NCBI GenBank assembly: GCA_016742275.1
Contig: JACVCD010000008.1
Coordinates: 1-64,000, forward strand
Source of the DNA: Gemmatimonadaceae bacterium
Lineage (GTDB): Bacteria; Gemmatimonadota; Gemmatimonadetes; Gemmatimonadales; Gemmatimonadaceae
Direction of reading: 5' to 3'
DNA: 64,000 nucleotides
In this document: one piece after another, positions 18,685 through 27,125 of the stretch
Layout of the letters: each line of letters opens with the position of its first letter
How positions within the stretch are numbered: the first letter of the stretch is position 1
The notes under the pieces: model-generated
What the model saw: the letters and a program-made list of their open reading frames with translations, nothing else
Told to the model about the DNA's origin: nothing
Databases searched by the model: none
Position numbers and translations under genes: made by a program

Positions 18685-19472
18685 ACACGCCACACATCCT
18701 GCACGGCTCGTCGCCGGTCATCATCAGCTTTCCGCATGTGGCGACAGCCATTCCGACGGATCAGCACCATCGATACACCGAGCGAGCGCTCGCATCCGAA
18801 GACACTGACTGGTTTCTCGATCGATTGTATGCGTTCTCGCATGCACTTGGTGCGACCTGCGTCGTGCCGCGATGGAGTCGCTATCTCATCGACCTCAATC
18901 GTCCACCGGTGGACGCGCCGATGTATCCGGGGCGCAACAATACGGAGCTGTGCCCCACGCGCCACTTCAGTGGTGATGTGATCTACCGTGACGGGATGGC
19001 GCCGGATGCATTCGAGGTTGAGCGGCGCATCGATACCTACTGGCGCCCCTATCACGACACGCTACAGGAACTGATTGCCTCCCGTCGGGCAGAACATGGT
19101 TACGTCGTTCTCTTTGATGCCCATAGCATCATGAGTGAATTGCCATGGCTGTTCGAGGGCGTACTGCCAAACTTCAGTCTCGGCACGGCCGACGGCGCCA
19201 GTTGTGCGCCGGATCTGCGGGTTGCACTGACCGAGGTGTTCGAGATTCAGGATCGCTTCTCGCATGTGGTGGATGATCGCTTCAAGGGCGGCTACATCAC
19301 GAGACACTATGGCCGCCCGTCGGAAGGGGTGCACACCGTGCAGCTCGAGATGGCATGCCGTACGTACATGTCGGAACATGCACCGTTTGTGTGGAGTGAT
19401 GCGTTGTCCAGCCATGCCGCACCGGTACTGGATCGGTTTGTACGGACACTGCTCGCATGGAAGCCCGACTGA
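18681..19472 (+). CDS. hutG: N-formylglutamate deformylase
   Basis: The 263-residue enzyme belongs to the N-formylglutamate amidohydrolase family. Visible blocks are the opening [13 protein letters not shown], the [20 protein letters not shown] helix, [11 protein letters not shown] and [15 protein letters not shown] with probable metal ligands (His/Asp). It hydrolyses N-formyl-L-glutamate to glutamate and formate, the last step of the five-step hut pathway. The presence of hutF next door fits this type and not the formiminoglutamase (four-step) type. The start ATG overlaps the hutI stop by 4 nt; the stop overlaps the hutF start by 1 nt. Confidence 0.94.
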   Translation: MNTPHILHGSSPVIISFPHVATAIPTDQHHRYTERALASEDTDWFLDRLYAFSHALGATCVVPRWSRYLIDLNRPPVDAPMYPGRNNTELCPTRHFSGDVIYRDGMAPDAFEVERRIDTYWRPYHDTLQELIASRRAEHGYVVLFDAHSIMSELPWLFEGVLPNFSLGTADGASCAPDLRVALTEVFEIQDRFSHVVDDRFKGGYITRHYGRPSEGVHTVQLEMACRTYMSEHAPFVWSDALSSHAAPVLDRFVRTLLAWKPD

Positions 19473-20848
19473 TGTCTGATGCGCATACCTCACCGCTGTG
19501 GGCGCCGCTTGCTTTCATAGGTGGACATTGGACGCGAGATGTTCTGCTCTCCATCGACGCGTCTGGCAACTGGGAAACCGTGGAAGCTGGTGTTGCGTGT
19601 CCGGCACAGGCGCGGCGGCTCGCAGGCCCGGTGCTCCCCGGAGTCGTGAATGCGCACAGTCATGCGTTCCAGCGTGCCTTTGCTGGTCTGACAGAACGAC
19701 GTGACTCCGCGCTAGACGATTTCTGGAGCTGGCGTGATCGGATGTATCAGGTGGCGCTTCGTGTGTCACCGGAACAGCTGCATGCCATTGCGCGGCATTT
19801 GTACGCCGAACTGTTGGCCGGTGGGTTCACGCACACCTGCGAGTTTCACTACCTGCATCATGATACCGATGGTCGGCACTATGCCGATCAAGCCACCATG
19901 ATGCAGGTACTGGCAGCGGCTGCCGCCGATGTGGGCATGACGCTGACCATGCTGCCGGTGCTCTATGAGCGCGCGGGTTTCGCGCAGACCGCGCTCCGTG
20001 AGGATCAACGGCGGTTTGCAACATCTGTAGAGCGGGTGCTTTCATTCCGTGATACGGTGCGGTCGTGGCGCTTGCCCCATGTCACGGCAGGAGTGGCCAT
20101 TCACTCACTCCGGGCCGCTCATGCAGACAGTATTCGCGAACTTGTCACTGCTGTGCGCGATGACGCTGCACCGATCCACATTCATGTGGCGGAACAGGTC
20201 GCCGAGGTGGAGCAGTGTCTCGCTGCGACCGGTATGCGGCCAGTGGAGTGGCTGGTGCGATCAGGATGGCTGGATGCACGCTGGCACTTGGTGCATGCCA
20301 CCCATACAACGCCAGATGAAGTGCGTTCAGCAGCGGCAGCGGGAGCAGGTGTTGTGCTCTGTCCCAGCACTGAGGCCAATCTCGGCGACGGAACCTGCGA
20401 TCTCGATGGCTGGCTATCGAGCGCGTCCGCGTTGAGTGTTGGCACGGACAGTCATATCACACGCGCCTGGCCAGCGGAATTGCAATTGGTGGAGTATGGC
20501 CAGCGATTGGTGCAGCGTCGGCGCAATGTGTCGGCCGATCCGGAGCGGATGTCTTCAACCGCGCATCGACTGTTCCAGCGATTCGTCGCTGGTGGTGCAG
20601 CCGCGGCAGGATGGAACAACATCGGAATTCAGGTGGGCGCGCGCGCCGACTTTGTGGTGCTCAACACAGAGACCGATGCACTCCTTGGCGTACCCGACGA
20701 CTTCCTGCTCGATGCGTTGGTCTTCAGCGGAAGCGCTGATGCCTTCCGCGAAACCTGGATGCGTGGCCAACGATGCCATGAGCCTGAAGACACACGGCGC
20801 GCCGCACGGGAAGCCATGCGACGCGCCATGAAGGAGATCTGGAGCTGA
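19472..20848 (+). CDS. hutF: Formimidoylglutamate deiminase
   Basis: The 458-residue amidohydrolase removes ammonia from N-formimidoyl-L-glutamate to give N-formylglutamate, the substrate of HutG. Metal-binding and catalytic blocks include VVNAHSHAFQRAFAGL, HTCEFHYLHHDTDGRHY, an IHIHVAEQVAEVEQC helix and LSVGTDSHITRAWP with the conserved Asp. I place the start at ATG 19472, in TGATG overlap with hutG; an in-frame ATG at 19457 is also possible. It is the last gene of the rightward operon and ends 7 nt before the convergent serine hydrolase gene, with no clear terminator between. Confidence 0.95.
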   Translation: MSDAHTSPLWAPLAFIGGHWTRDVLLSIDASGNWETVEAGVACPAQARRLAGPVLPGVVNAHSHAFQRAFAGLTERRDSALDDFWSWRDRMYQVALRVSPEQLHAIARHLYAELLAGGFTHTCEFHYLHHDTDGRHYADQATMMQVLAAAAADVGMTLTMLPVLYERAGFAQTALREDQRRFATSVERVLSFRDTVRSWRLPHVTAGVAIHSLRAAHADSIRELVTAVRDDAAPIHIHVAEQVAEVEQCLAATGMRPVEWLVRSGWLDARWHLVHATHTTPDEVRSAAAAGAGVVLCPSTEANLGDGTCDLDGWLSSASALSVGTDSHITRAWPAELQLVEYGQRLVQRRRNVSADPERMSSTAHRLFQRFVAGGAAAAGWNNIGIQVGARADFVVLNTETDALLGVPDDFLLDALVFSGSADAFRETWMRGQRCHEPEDTRRAAREAMRRAMKEIWS

Positions 20849-20855
20849 GACGCGA

Positions 20856-22034
20856 TCAGGACTTCGGTCCGTACTCCCAGCTCCAAGGAAAATTGAGCGG
20901 GCCCAATACCGCCGCGACAAGCTCCGGGTACACTCGTTCGGCGCGTACATCGTTGCCAAGGAGCACCAGGCAACGCTGCTCGGCTTCGATGCACACGACG
21001 ATGTTGCCAGTGGAGTCGTTGTGCCCGCCCTTCCAGAACACGAGGCCGCGCGGATCCTGGTACGTCACCACGCCGACACCCGCGGCCAGGTGATGCGTGG
21101 TATGAAACTGACCTTCCGGTGCAGTAAGCGTCGGAAACTGTTGCGCTGAAGTGATGGCGACTTGTGGCTTGACCAGTTCCGCGCGCGAGGCGGGACTCAA
21201 TCCGTCACCGCGAAGGATAGAAGCCCAGAGCCGTGCCTGATCGGCAATGTCGGTATCCATCGATCCCGCAGCACGTGGGGCGCTGCGTTCATCGTGAGGT
21301 TCGTGCGTTCCATCGAGGGTAAATCCATCGGCAAGATTCTCGCGGAAGTCCGGTCGCCACATCATGCTGGTGCGCGGCATGCCGATACGATCGAAGATGC
21401 GTGTTTGCATGGCGGAACCAAGCTCGATTCCAAGACCTTCCTCGATGGCGAGTTGCAGAAGATAGAAGCCCTCACCGGAATAGCCGTATCGTTTGCCGGG
21501 CTCGTGATGAAAACGCAAACGTTCATCGGGTTCGAGCCAGCGGAAGTTGGCAAAGCCGGTGGTATGTGACAGCACCATGCGTGCGGTGACGCGATTGATG
21601 CGCGCGTCACTCGAGATATCCTGGTAGTCCTCGTACGCCGAGATGGGCTTCGGCAGATAGCGCACCAGTGGGGTGTCGAGCGCCATGCGACCCTCATCGA
21701 CGAGCTGCAACACCAGCACCGCGGCAGCGGTCTTGGTGAGTGAGGCCCCGTACATGATGGTGTTGGTATCGAGCGGCCCATCAGACTTGGCGCTACGTCG
21801 ACCGTACGCCGCGACATGTGAGACCTGACCACGGTCGATTACGGCCAGCGCCATGCCCTGCACATCGTACTGTTGCATTAGCGCCTTGGCGGTCGAGTCT
21901 ATAGACGACGCTGTGGGCATTACCCATGCAGCTGATGTGGCGGACGTCCTCGCGGTATCAGTGTCGCTGGTATTACAGGCAACCATGGACGACATAACAA
22001 GACCGCAGGCACCGAGTGTCAGGTGTGCACGCAT
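20856..22034 (-). CDS. Serine hydrolase lipoprotein, class C beta-lactamase-like
   Basis: The 392-residue product has a lipoprotein signal (LGACGLVMSSMVAC, Cys near residue 20), so it is probably anchored to the outer membrane or the periplasmic face. The fold is that of AmpC and esterase EstB-type enzymes: the catalytic SLTK (ASLTKTAAAV) at about residue 100, a YSG in YGYSGEGFYLLQLA in place of YxN, and FWKGGHNDS for the KTG/HxG motif. It is about 160 residues shorter than the related exported protein at 4199 and lacks that C-terminal domain. Substrate unknown; peptidase or esterase activity is more likely than beta-lactam resistance. Confidence 0.85.
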   Translation of the reverse strand: MRAHLTLGACGLVMSSMVACNTSDTDTARTSATSAAWVMPTASSIDSTAKALMQQYDVQGMALAVIDRGQVSHVAAYGRRSAKSDGPLDTNTIMYGASLTKTAAAVLVLQLVDEGRMALDTPLVRYLPKPISAYEDYQDISSDARINRVTARMVLSHTTGFANFRWLEPDERLRFHHEPGKRYGYSGEGFYLLQLAIEEGLGIELGSAMQTRIFDRIGMPRTSMMWRPDFRENLADGFTLDGTHEPHDERSAPRAAGSMDTDIADQARLWASILRGDGLSPASRAELVKPQVAITSAQQFPTLTAPEGQFHTTHHLAAGVGVVTYQDPRGLVFWKGGHNDSTGNIVVCIEAEQRCLVLLGNDVRAERVYPELVAAVLGPLNFPWSWEYGPKS

Positions 22035-22136
22035 CGGATGGTGTGAGAAGTGTGGTGTTCCCTACGGACGTGCACGGTGGGAGTTTCCCGATGCGTGTTG
22101 CTGTCGTGACTTGTGAAGAGATGGTAGCTTGAATAC

Positions 22137-22847
22137 ATGCCGCTCTTTCGCCCGATGTTCGTTCAGCGCTCGCGAAATTTCTTGCTGTGTGCCGCTCTGG
22201 GCATACCAGTAGCGCTTGGTGTTTCGGCATGCGGAGGAAGCGACTCCCGTCCGGCGGCACAGCAAGCGGCGGCCGACACGGTGCCTGATATTCCCGGTCC
22301 TGCAGCTACACCCTTACGTGCGCCGGATCGATACCGTGTGCGCATGGAAACCGGTAAGGGCGCATTCGTGATTGAGGTGACACGCGCGCTTGCACCACAT
22401 GGTGCGGATCGGTTCTACGAGCTCGTCACCATTGGATTTTTTCGCGATGTGAGTTTCTATCGCATGGTGCCGGGCTTCATTGCGCAGTTCGGCATGCATG
22501 GCACGCCTACAGTTCACGACAAATGGCGTGATGCGACCATTCCGGACGATCCCATGCGTACCGGCAATGTGAAAGGCACTGTGACATTTGCCGCGAACGG
22601 GCCGAACTCCCGAAGCACGCAGTTGTTTATCAGCCTCGAGGACAACCGTCGCAAGCTCGATGGGCAAAAAGTGTTCGCACCCATCGGCAAGGTGGTGGAA
22701 GGCATGGATGTCGTGGAGCGGCTCAACATGGAGTATGGCGAGGAACCGAACTACGTACGCATTGCGCGTCAGGGCAATGCGTATCTTGTGCGCTGGTTCC
22801 CCGCCATCGAGTACATCAAGACAGCGACCGTCGTTCCGGACGCCTGA
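22137..22847 (+). CDS. Cyclophilin-type peptidyl-prolyl isomerase lipoprotein
   Basis: The 236-residue product has a lipoprotein signal (ALGVSACGG, Cys near residue 32) and a cyclophilin domain at about 60-215. The fold is visible in VRMETGKGAFVIEVTRALAP, DRFYELVTIGFFRDVSFYRM, where the catalytic Arg-like position is followed by VPGFIAQFG, and GTVTFAANGPNSRSTQLFIS. It should speed proline cis-trans isomerisation in the periplasm as a folding helper. A further C-terminal strand (NAYLVRWFPAIEYIKTATVV) extends past the minimal domain. It converges on the rhodanese gene with no spacing: its stop ends at 22847 and the other stop begins at 22848. Confidence 0.9.
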   Translation: MPLFRPMFVQRSRNFLLCAALGIPVALGVSACGGSDSRPAAQQAAADTVPDIPGPAATPLRAPDRYRVRMETGKGAFVIEVTRALAPHGADRFYELVTIGFFRDVSFYRMVPGFIAQFGMHGTPTVHDKWRDATIPDDPMRTGNVKGTVTFAANGPNSRSTQLFISLEDNRRKLDGQKVFAPIGKVVEGMDVVERLNMEYGEEPNYVRIARQGNAYLVRWFPAIEYIKTATVVPDA

Positions 22848-23711
22848 TCAGCGTGCGGGTCCTGTTTCGACAGGCGTGTCCGGCTGGCTGCCCCATTCGG
22901 TCCAGCTTCCGTCGTAGATCGCGGTGTTTGGCGCACCGACGACATGCAGTGCCAGGAGGACGGCGCTTGCTGTAATGCCGCTTCCGCAGCTTGCCACGAT
23001 TGGCGCAGTGAGATCCACGCCCTGATTCGCGAAGCGGGAGCGCAATGCTTCAGCATCAAGCATGGTGCCGTCGGCATTCACGAGTGAAGCGTAGTGCACA
23101 TTGCGTGCGCCGGGGATGTGGCCGCCGCGTACACCGGCGCGTGGCTCTGCTTCTTCTGCGGTGAACCGGCCGGCACTGCGGGCATCGACAACCTGCTCCG
23201 CATGCGACGACAGATTGGCACGCATGTTCTCGAGATTGCGCCACCGCGATGCATCGAGCTGCGGGACAAAGGTGGCCGGCGCAATCGGTGAAATGTCCGC
23301 CGTGACCGGTCGTCCTTCGCGTTGCCACTTGGGAAATCCACCATCAAGTACCGTGACTCGTGTATGTCCCAGCGTGTGCAGCATCCACCACACACGCGGC
23401 GCACTGAAGTGCTGGCCGGAGCCATCGTACACGACGACGGCATGGTCACTGCCAACGCCAAGCGCGCCGAGACGTGCGGCGAGTGTGTCGGGTGAGGGCC
23501 GTGTGTGGGGGAAGGGTGAGGTTTCGTCGCTCAAACCATCGATATCGGCAAACACCGCACCCGGAATATGCGCCGCTGCGTATTCCGCCTTGGCCGAACG
23601 ATTGGCTGAAGGCAGGTAGGTGCTGGCATCCAGTACACGCAGTTCTGGATTGGTGAGATTGGCCGCGAGCCATTCCGTCGAAACAAGCGGCGCGGGAAGT
23701 GCGAGTGTCAT
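22848..23711 (-). CDS. sseA: Sulfurtransferase (two-domain rhodanese)
   Basis: The 287-residue cytoplasmic protein has two rhodanese domains, an inactive N-terminal one (about 1-140) and a catalytic C-terminal one (about 160-285). The active-site loop reads SCGSGITA, the CGSG[VI]TA loop typical of 3-mercaptopyruvate sulfurtransferases (SseA) rather than the CRKGVT of thiosulfate enzymes. Other marks are VVDARSAGRF and GGHIPGARNVHYASLVNADG. It moves sulfane sulfur from mercaptopyruvate or thiosulfate to an acceptor. I chose ATG 23711; the open frame runs 48 nt farther but would overlap the upstream gene. It lies 28 nt after the aldolase fusion and may share its transcript. Confidence 0.88.
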   Translation of the reverse strand: MTLALPAPLVSTEWLAANLTNPELRVLDASTYLPSANRSAKAEYAAAHIPGAVFADIDGLSDETSPFPHTRPSPDTLAARLGALGVGSDHAVVVYDGSGQHFSAPRVWWMLHTLGHTRVTVLDGGFPKWQREGRPVTADISPIAPATFVPQLDASRWRNLENMRANLSSHAEQVVDARSAGRFTAEEAEPRAGVRGGHIPGARNVHYASLVNADGTMLDAEALRSRFANQGVDLTAPIVASCGSGITASAVLLALHVVGAPNTAIYDGSWTEWGSQPDTPVETGPAR

Positions 23712-23739
23712 GGCAGGACCGTTGGCAAATGACGTGAGC

Positions 23740-25212
23740 TTACGGCAGCGCGCGTTCAAAACCCCATGGCGCCGGCGGTGCAGCGACGGGACGCGTCAGA
23801 TCGAAATCCACACGGAATCGGCGATCTGTACCCTCGCGGCGCAACTGATAGCTGAAACGCGTGGGAGAAACTTCAACGGTCCAAACATTGGTGCGCGCTG
23901 CCGGGATGAGCGCTGCAGTCGCCGCATCAGCCGCAAACTCCATGCGAGCGGCGGTGCCCGACGCGAGCGCGTCGCCACCGTACTGCGTCACCTTGTCCTC
24001 GCTGCCGTCTTCATGCCGATGATCGTGCTTGAGACGCACACTGCTGGCGGTTTGCGTGAACACCCAGGTGCGCGACCGGTTGTCGCCCACGTGAAATGGC
24101 ACACGCACCGTGTCACCGCAGCCACGTACGTGCATCACGAGACGCTGACCGCGCATGGCGCTGTCGGCGGCCTGCGGGTTCACGATCTGTCCTTCAAAGG
24201 CTTTGCCGCAGTGTGCGCGGAGTGCGGTGAGAAACGAGGCCGATGCACTGGTTGAAGCGCTGGTTGAAGCGCTGGCGGCCTCTCCACCACTCGGCACGGT
24301 GCGACCCGTGCGCGGCAAACCATCACGAATGATGGGTTCCACCTGCGCCACCGAACCCGAAAGCAGAATGCCGCGATAGCCTCGCGTGATGCGATCGCCC
24401 AGTGTCGCAGGCGTCGCCGTCATCATGCTTGGCATTCCGGCGGCTTCGCTGAGGTCCCGCGCTTGCTGACAGGCGGCTTCGGCGCCCGGTGCGTCTCCGC
24501 CCATGTCACGCGTGAGACTGCCAATGCCGCATGAAAGCAGGCTGTAGCCGGGAACGGCAGCAATGTCGCGCATGGTGGCAACGGCGCCCTTGTCCTCGAT
24601 CATGAGCATCGCGACCACATTGCCTGATGGATTGCGGGGCGACCACACGTTGGCGCGAACAGCCGTGAAGAAACTCACGGCGAGACGGGCTTCATCGGCG
24701 CTGCGCACGTGCGGAATGACGACACCATCCGCACCCAGCGCGAGCGCCTGGGCCACGCGTGCCTTGGTGCTGTCGGCTCCGGCGGCTTCGATAGTCGGAA
24801 TGCGAACGAGCAGCGTGGGCTTTCTGGCGCCCGGTGTCGCACGAACACCTGCGACCATGGCTCGCACGGCGTCGGCGTCGTAGCGGGCTTCGAGATTGAG
24901 GAAGAGGTAGTCGAGCAGCGGGTTGGCAGCGAGCGCGCGCGCACCAGCCTCCGTATACAATGGGGGCAGCCGGTTTCCCTGAGCGTCGGTTGCACCTGGC
25001 GCGCGCTCACTGGGCACGAACATGCCAAACGCCGACTGCTTGTTCTTCCACAGCGCTACGGCAGCACTGGGTGTTGACTGCAGCGTTCCAGTCGTGCGAA
25101 GATCGGGGTGAGCCGATGGTGACCGATCCCCGTTGTGGCCGGGTAAGGCCAACGAGATGAGTGATGCCAGCCACAGTGGCGATAGCGCTTGCTGAAGCAC
25201 TAGCTGAAGCAT
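23740..25212 (-). CDS. Exported HpcH/HpaI-type aldolase fused to a C-terminal beta domain
   Basis: The 490-residue product starts with a hydrophobic signal-like stretch (LQLVLQQALSPLWLASLISL), supporting export. Residues about 60-310 look like a class II HpcH/HpaI aldolase or citrate-lyase-beta TIM barrel: FGMFVPSE, YLFLNLEARYDADAV, LALGADGVVIPHVRSADEA, the metal-ligand Glu in LMIEDKGAVATM and an SCGIGSLTRDMGG loop with an Asp. A low-complexity Ser/Ala/Thr linker (about 320-330) leads to a C-terminal 164-residue domain with two Cys (AHCG, RGCG) and strand-rich sequence that I do not recognise. Such aldolases are normally cytoplasmic. GAGAGG before ATG 25212 supports the start; an upstream TTG at 25245 is less likely. 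Confidence 0.75.
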   Translation of the reverse strand: MLQLVLQQALSPLWLASLISLALPGHNGDRSPSAHPDLRTTGTLQSTPSAAVALWKNKQSAFGMFVPSERAPGATDAQGNRLPPLYTEAGARALAANPLLDYLFLNLEARYDADAVRAMVAGVRATPGARKPTLLVRIPTIEAAGADSTKARVAQALALGADGVVIPHVRSADEARLAVSFFTAVRANVWSPRNPSGNVVAMLMIEDKGAVATMRDIAAVPGYSLLSCGIGSLTRDMGGDAPGAEAACQQARDLSEAAGMPSMMTATPATLGDRITRGYRGILLSGSVAQVEPIIRDGLPRTGRTVPSGGEAASASTSASTSASASFLTALRAHCGKAFEGQIVNPQAADSAMRGQRLVMHVRGCGDTVRVPFHVGDNRSRTWVFTQTASSVRLKHDHRHEDGSEDKVTQYGGDALASGTAARMEFAADAATAALIPAARTNVWTVEVSPTRFSYQLRREGTDRRFRVDFDLTRPVAAPPAPWGFERALP

Positions 25213-25324
25213 TCGTGCGCCTCTCGTGTCGCAACAGCGTTGCAACGTTCAGGTGAGAACTCCCCGCGGTTGAAGCGATACAAACGACCTTGGCCAAGAT
25301 GCACCTCTCCTACCCCTGTCGCCA

Positions 25325-25816
25325 ATGTTCGCCACTCTGATGTCCGTCAGACTTTCGAGCGCATGGTCAGCGACGGCGCTGCGTATCATCACATGTGCCT
25401 TGATCGGCGTTGTGGTGAGTTGCACATCGCCGACCGAAGCGTGTGGATGTTCTCCCACTCCACCGAGCACGCTGGTGGTGAAGGGCGTGGTGCTGAACGC
25501 GAGTCAGACTCCAGTCGCCGGGTTGATTGTGCGAGCGACGGTGTTTGAGCGCTCATGCACATCACTGCCTCCGTTGGACGACAATGGCGTGCGGATCGGA
25601 CAAACGGATACCAACGGACGATTTCGTCTGGAGTTGATGCCTGTGCTCAGCAGCGGCGTAGCGCTGGACAGTGCCTGCGTGCGGGTCAGTGCCTTTGCTG
25701 CACCGGAGACCAGTGCGGAGCTTGGAAGCACTACGAAGGCCAATGTGCGTGTGCCTCTGCTTGGTCAGCCGCGGGACTCCGCCGAGTTTGTGGTGCTTGT
25801 TGGCGGTGCCCGGTGA
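25325..25816 (+). CDS. Small lipoprotein with carboxypeptidase-regulatory-like domain
   Basis: The 163-residue product (or 158 from the ATG at 25340) has a lipoprotein signal with Cys near residue 33 (VVVSCTSP). The mature part starts with Cys-rich EACGCSPTP and then a beta sandwich: LVVKGVVLNASQTPVAGLIV, then GQTDTNGRFRLEL, the classic pattern of the carboxypeptidase regulatory-like (PF13620) fold. Such domains bind partners or ligands at the cell surface. It overlaps the DinB gene by 1 nt (TGATG), so they are coupled. Function unknown. Confidence 0.7.
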   Translation: MFATLMSVRLSSAWSATALRIITCALIGVVVSCTSPTEACGCSPTPPSTLVVKGVVLNASQTPVAGLIVRATVFERSCTSLPPLDDNGVRIGQTDTNGRFRLELMPVLSSGVALDSACVRVSAFAAPETSAELGSTTKANVRVPLLGQPRDSAEFVVLVGGAR

Positions 25817-26340
25817 TGACAACTGACGACTCATCCATGCCTATTTCTCGGGTCGATCGACTGGCGAGCATACTGAGAACGGAAGCAGCCACCACGCGTC
25901 GGCATCTCGAACGTGTGCCTGATGAGCAGTTTGGCTGGCGACCGCACGCGAAGTCGTCGGCACTCGGTCAGTTATCTGCGCATTTCATTGACTGCCTGAA
26001 CTTTGCACACGCCATCTTTCGTGAAGATGTGACGGCGATCGATATGGCCACCTGGCGACCAACCAAAGTGGCCAGTCTGGCAGAACTGCTTGCGATGTTC
26101 GATGGCGCACTCGAGACTGCGCTGACCGCCATGGCTACGCATCCGGATCGTGATGCGTCGGGTACATGGCAAATGTCGGTAAATGGTATGGTCCGGATTT
26201 CCCGCGACCGTGAGGCCGCGTTCAATGACATGACCCTGCATCATCTCATCCATCATCGCGGACAGCTTACGGTGTATTTGCGATTGCTGGACGTACCCGT
26301 GGCGCCGACATACGGCCCAACGGCCGACGAACGGATGTAA
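25816..26340 (+). CDS. DinB-family protein
   Basis: The 174-residue soluble protein shows the four-helix DinB fold and its three metal-binding His: LGQLSAHFIDC, then MTLHHLIHHRGQLTVYLRLL, followed by the signature VPVAPTYGPTADE. Bacterial DinB-like proteins are metal-dependent thiol transferases (bacillithiol or mycothiol S-transferases) or unknown enzymes; the thiol used here cannot be told. The start at ATG 25816 is coupled to the lipoprotein stop, since a longer open frame to the left lies inside that gene. It is 86 nt before the MpaA-like gene. Confidence 0.85.
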   Translation: MTTDDSSMPISRVDRLASILRTEAATTRRHLERVPDEQFGWRPHAKSSALGQLSAHFIDCLNFAHAIFREDVTAIDMATWRPTKVASLAELLAMFDGALETALTAMATHPDRDASGTWQMSVNGMVRISRDREAAFNDMTLHHLIHHRGQLTVYLRLLDVPVAPTYGPTADERM

Positions 26341-26426
26341 ACACCGGCGTTGCTACCGGCGCTGGAGCACATGGCGCAGTAGGTTGTAGCGGTTCCCGTC
26401 GGGTATTCCGCCCTCTGCCGCTTCTG

Positions 26427-27125
26427 ATGTCGCTCCGTCCCCGATCCGCCTGGGGCACGCATGCCGTGCCACCTACTACCTATGGTCGTTCCGTACTTGG
26501 GCTCCCGCTCGAGGTGTGGCGACCCACCGGACGCTGCGAGATGCTGATCTTCGCCGCCATTCACGGCGAAGAACCGGAAACTACGTGGGCATTGTCCCGT
26601 GCTTTGCGGCAGTTGCCGGGCGCTCCTGCGCATGCGGCCGTGGTGTTGGCGGCCAACCCTGACGGGCTTATTCGCGGAACGCGAGCCAACGCCAACGGCG
26701 TCGATCTCAATCGTAATTTTCCGACGCGTACCTGGCGTAGTGATCCGGTGACGTGCCGAGCGACGATTGATCTGCCCAGCGATGTTGTGTTGAGTCCGGG
26801 TACGGTGCCGGCGTCGGAGCCAGAAACGCAGGCGCTGCTGGCGCTGATTGCAGAACTCAAGCCGGACGTGGTGATTGCATTGCACGCGCCGCTGGCGTGT
26901 ATTGACGACGTCAATGCGAGTCCACTTGGTCAGCGGCTCGCCGCGCGGACCGGTATGCCGTTGGTGCGAGATGTTGGTTATCCCACTCCCGGATCGTTCG
27001 GCTCGTGGGGCGGTGAAAATGGTGTAGCGGTGATCACGTACGAATACCCGGTGATCGGAAACGAGGATCTCATGGCGATGCATGTGCCGGTGCTGGTCGA
27101 ACTGCTGACAGGAACACTGCCATGA
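26427..27125 (+). CDS. mpaA: M14-type murein peptide amidase (MpaA-like)
   Basis: The 232-residue cytoplasmic enzyme has the zinc-binding HGEE block (H46, E49) in IFAAIHGEEPETTW, the third ligand H153 in VIALHAPL, substrate-binding GVDLNRNFPTRTW and a probable catalytic Glu in AVITYEYP near 210. This set matches MpaA, which cleaves the gamma-D-glutamyl-diaminopimelate bond in murein tripeptides during peptidoglycan recycling. Related succinylglutamate desuccinylase-type M14 enzymes are the main alternative. It overlaps the SpmAB gene by 4 nt (ATGA). No signal peptide, as expected for recycling. Confidence 0.85.
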   Translation: MSLRPRSAWGTHAVPPTTYGRSVLGLPLEVWRPTGRCEMLIFAAIHGEEPETTWALSRALRQLPGAPAHAAVVLAANPDGLIRGTRANANGVDLNRNFPTRTWRSDPVTCRATIDLPSDVVLSPGTVPASEPETQALLALIAELKPDVVIALHAPLACIDDVNASPLGQRLAARTGMPLVRDVGYPTPGSFGSWGGENGVAVITYEYPVIGNEDLMAMHVPVLVELLTGTLP

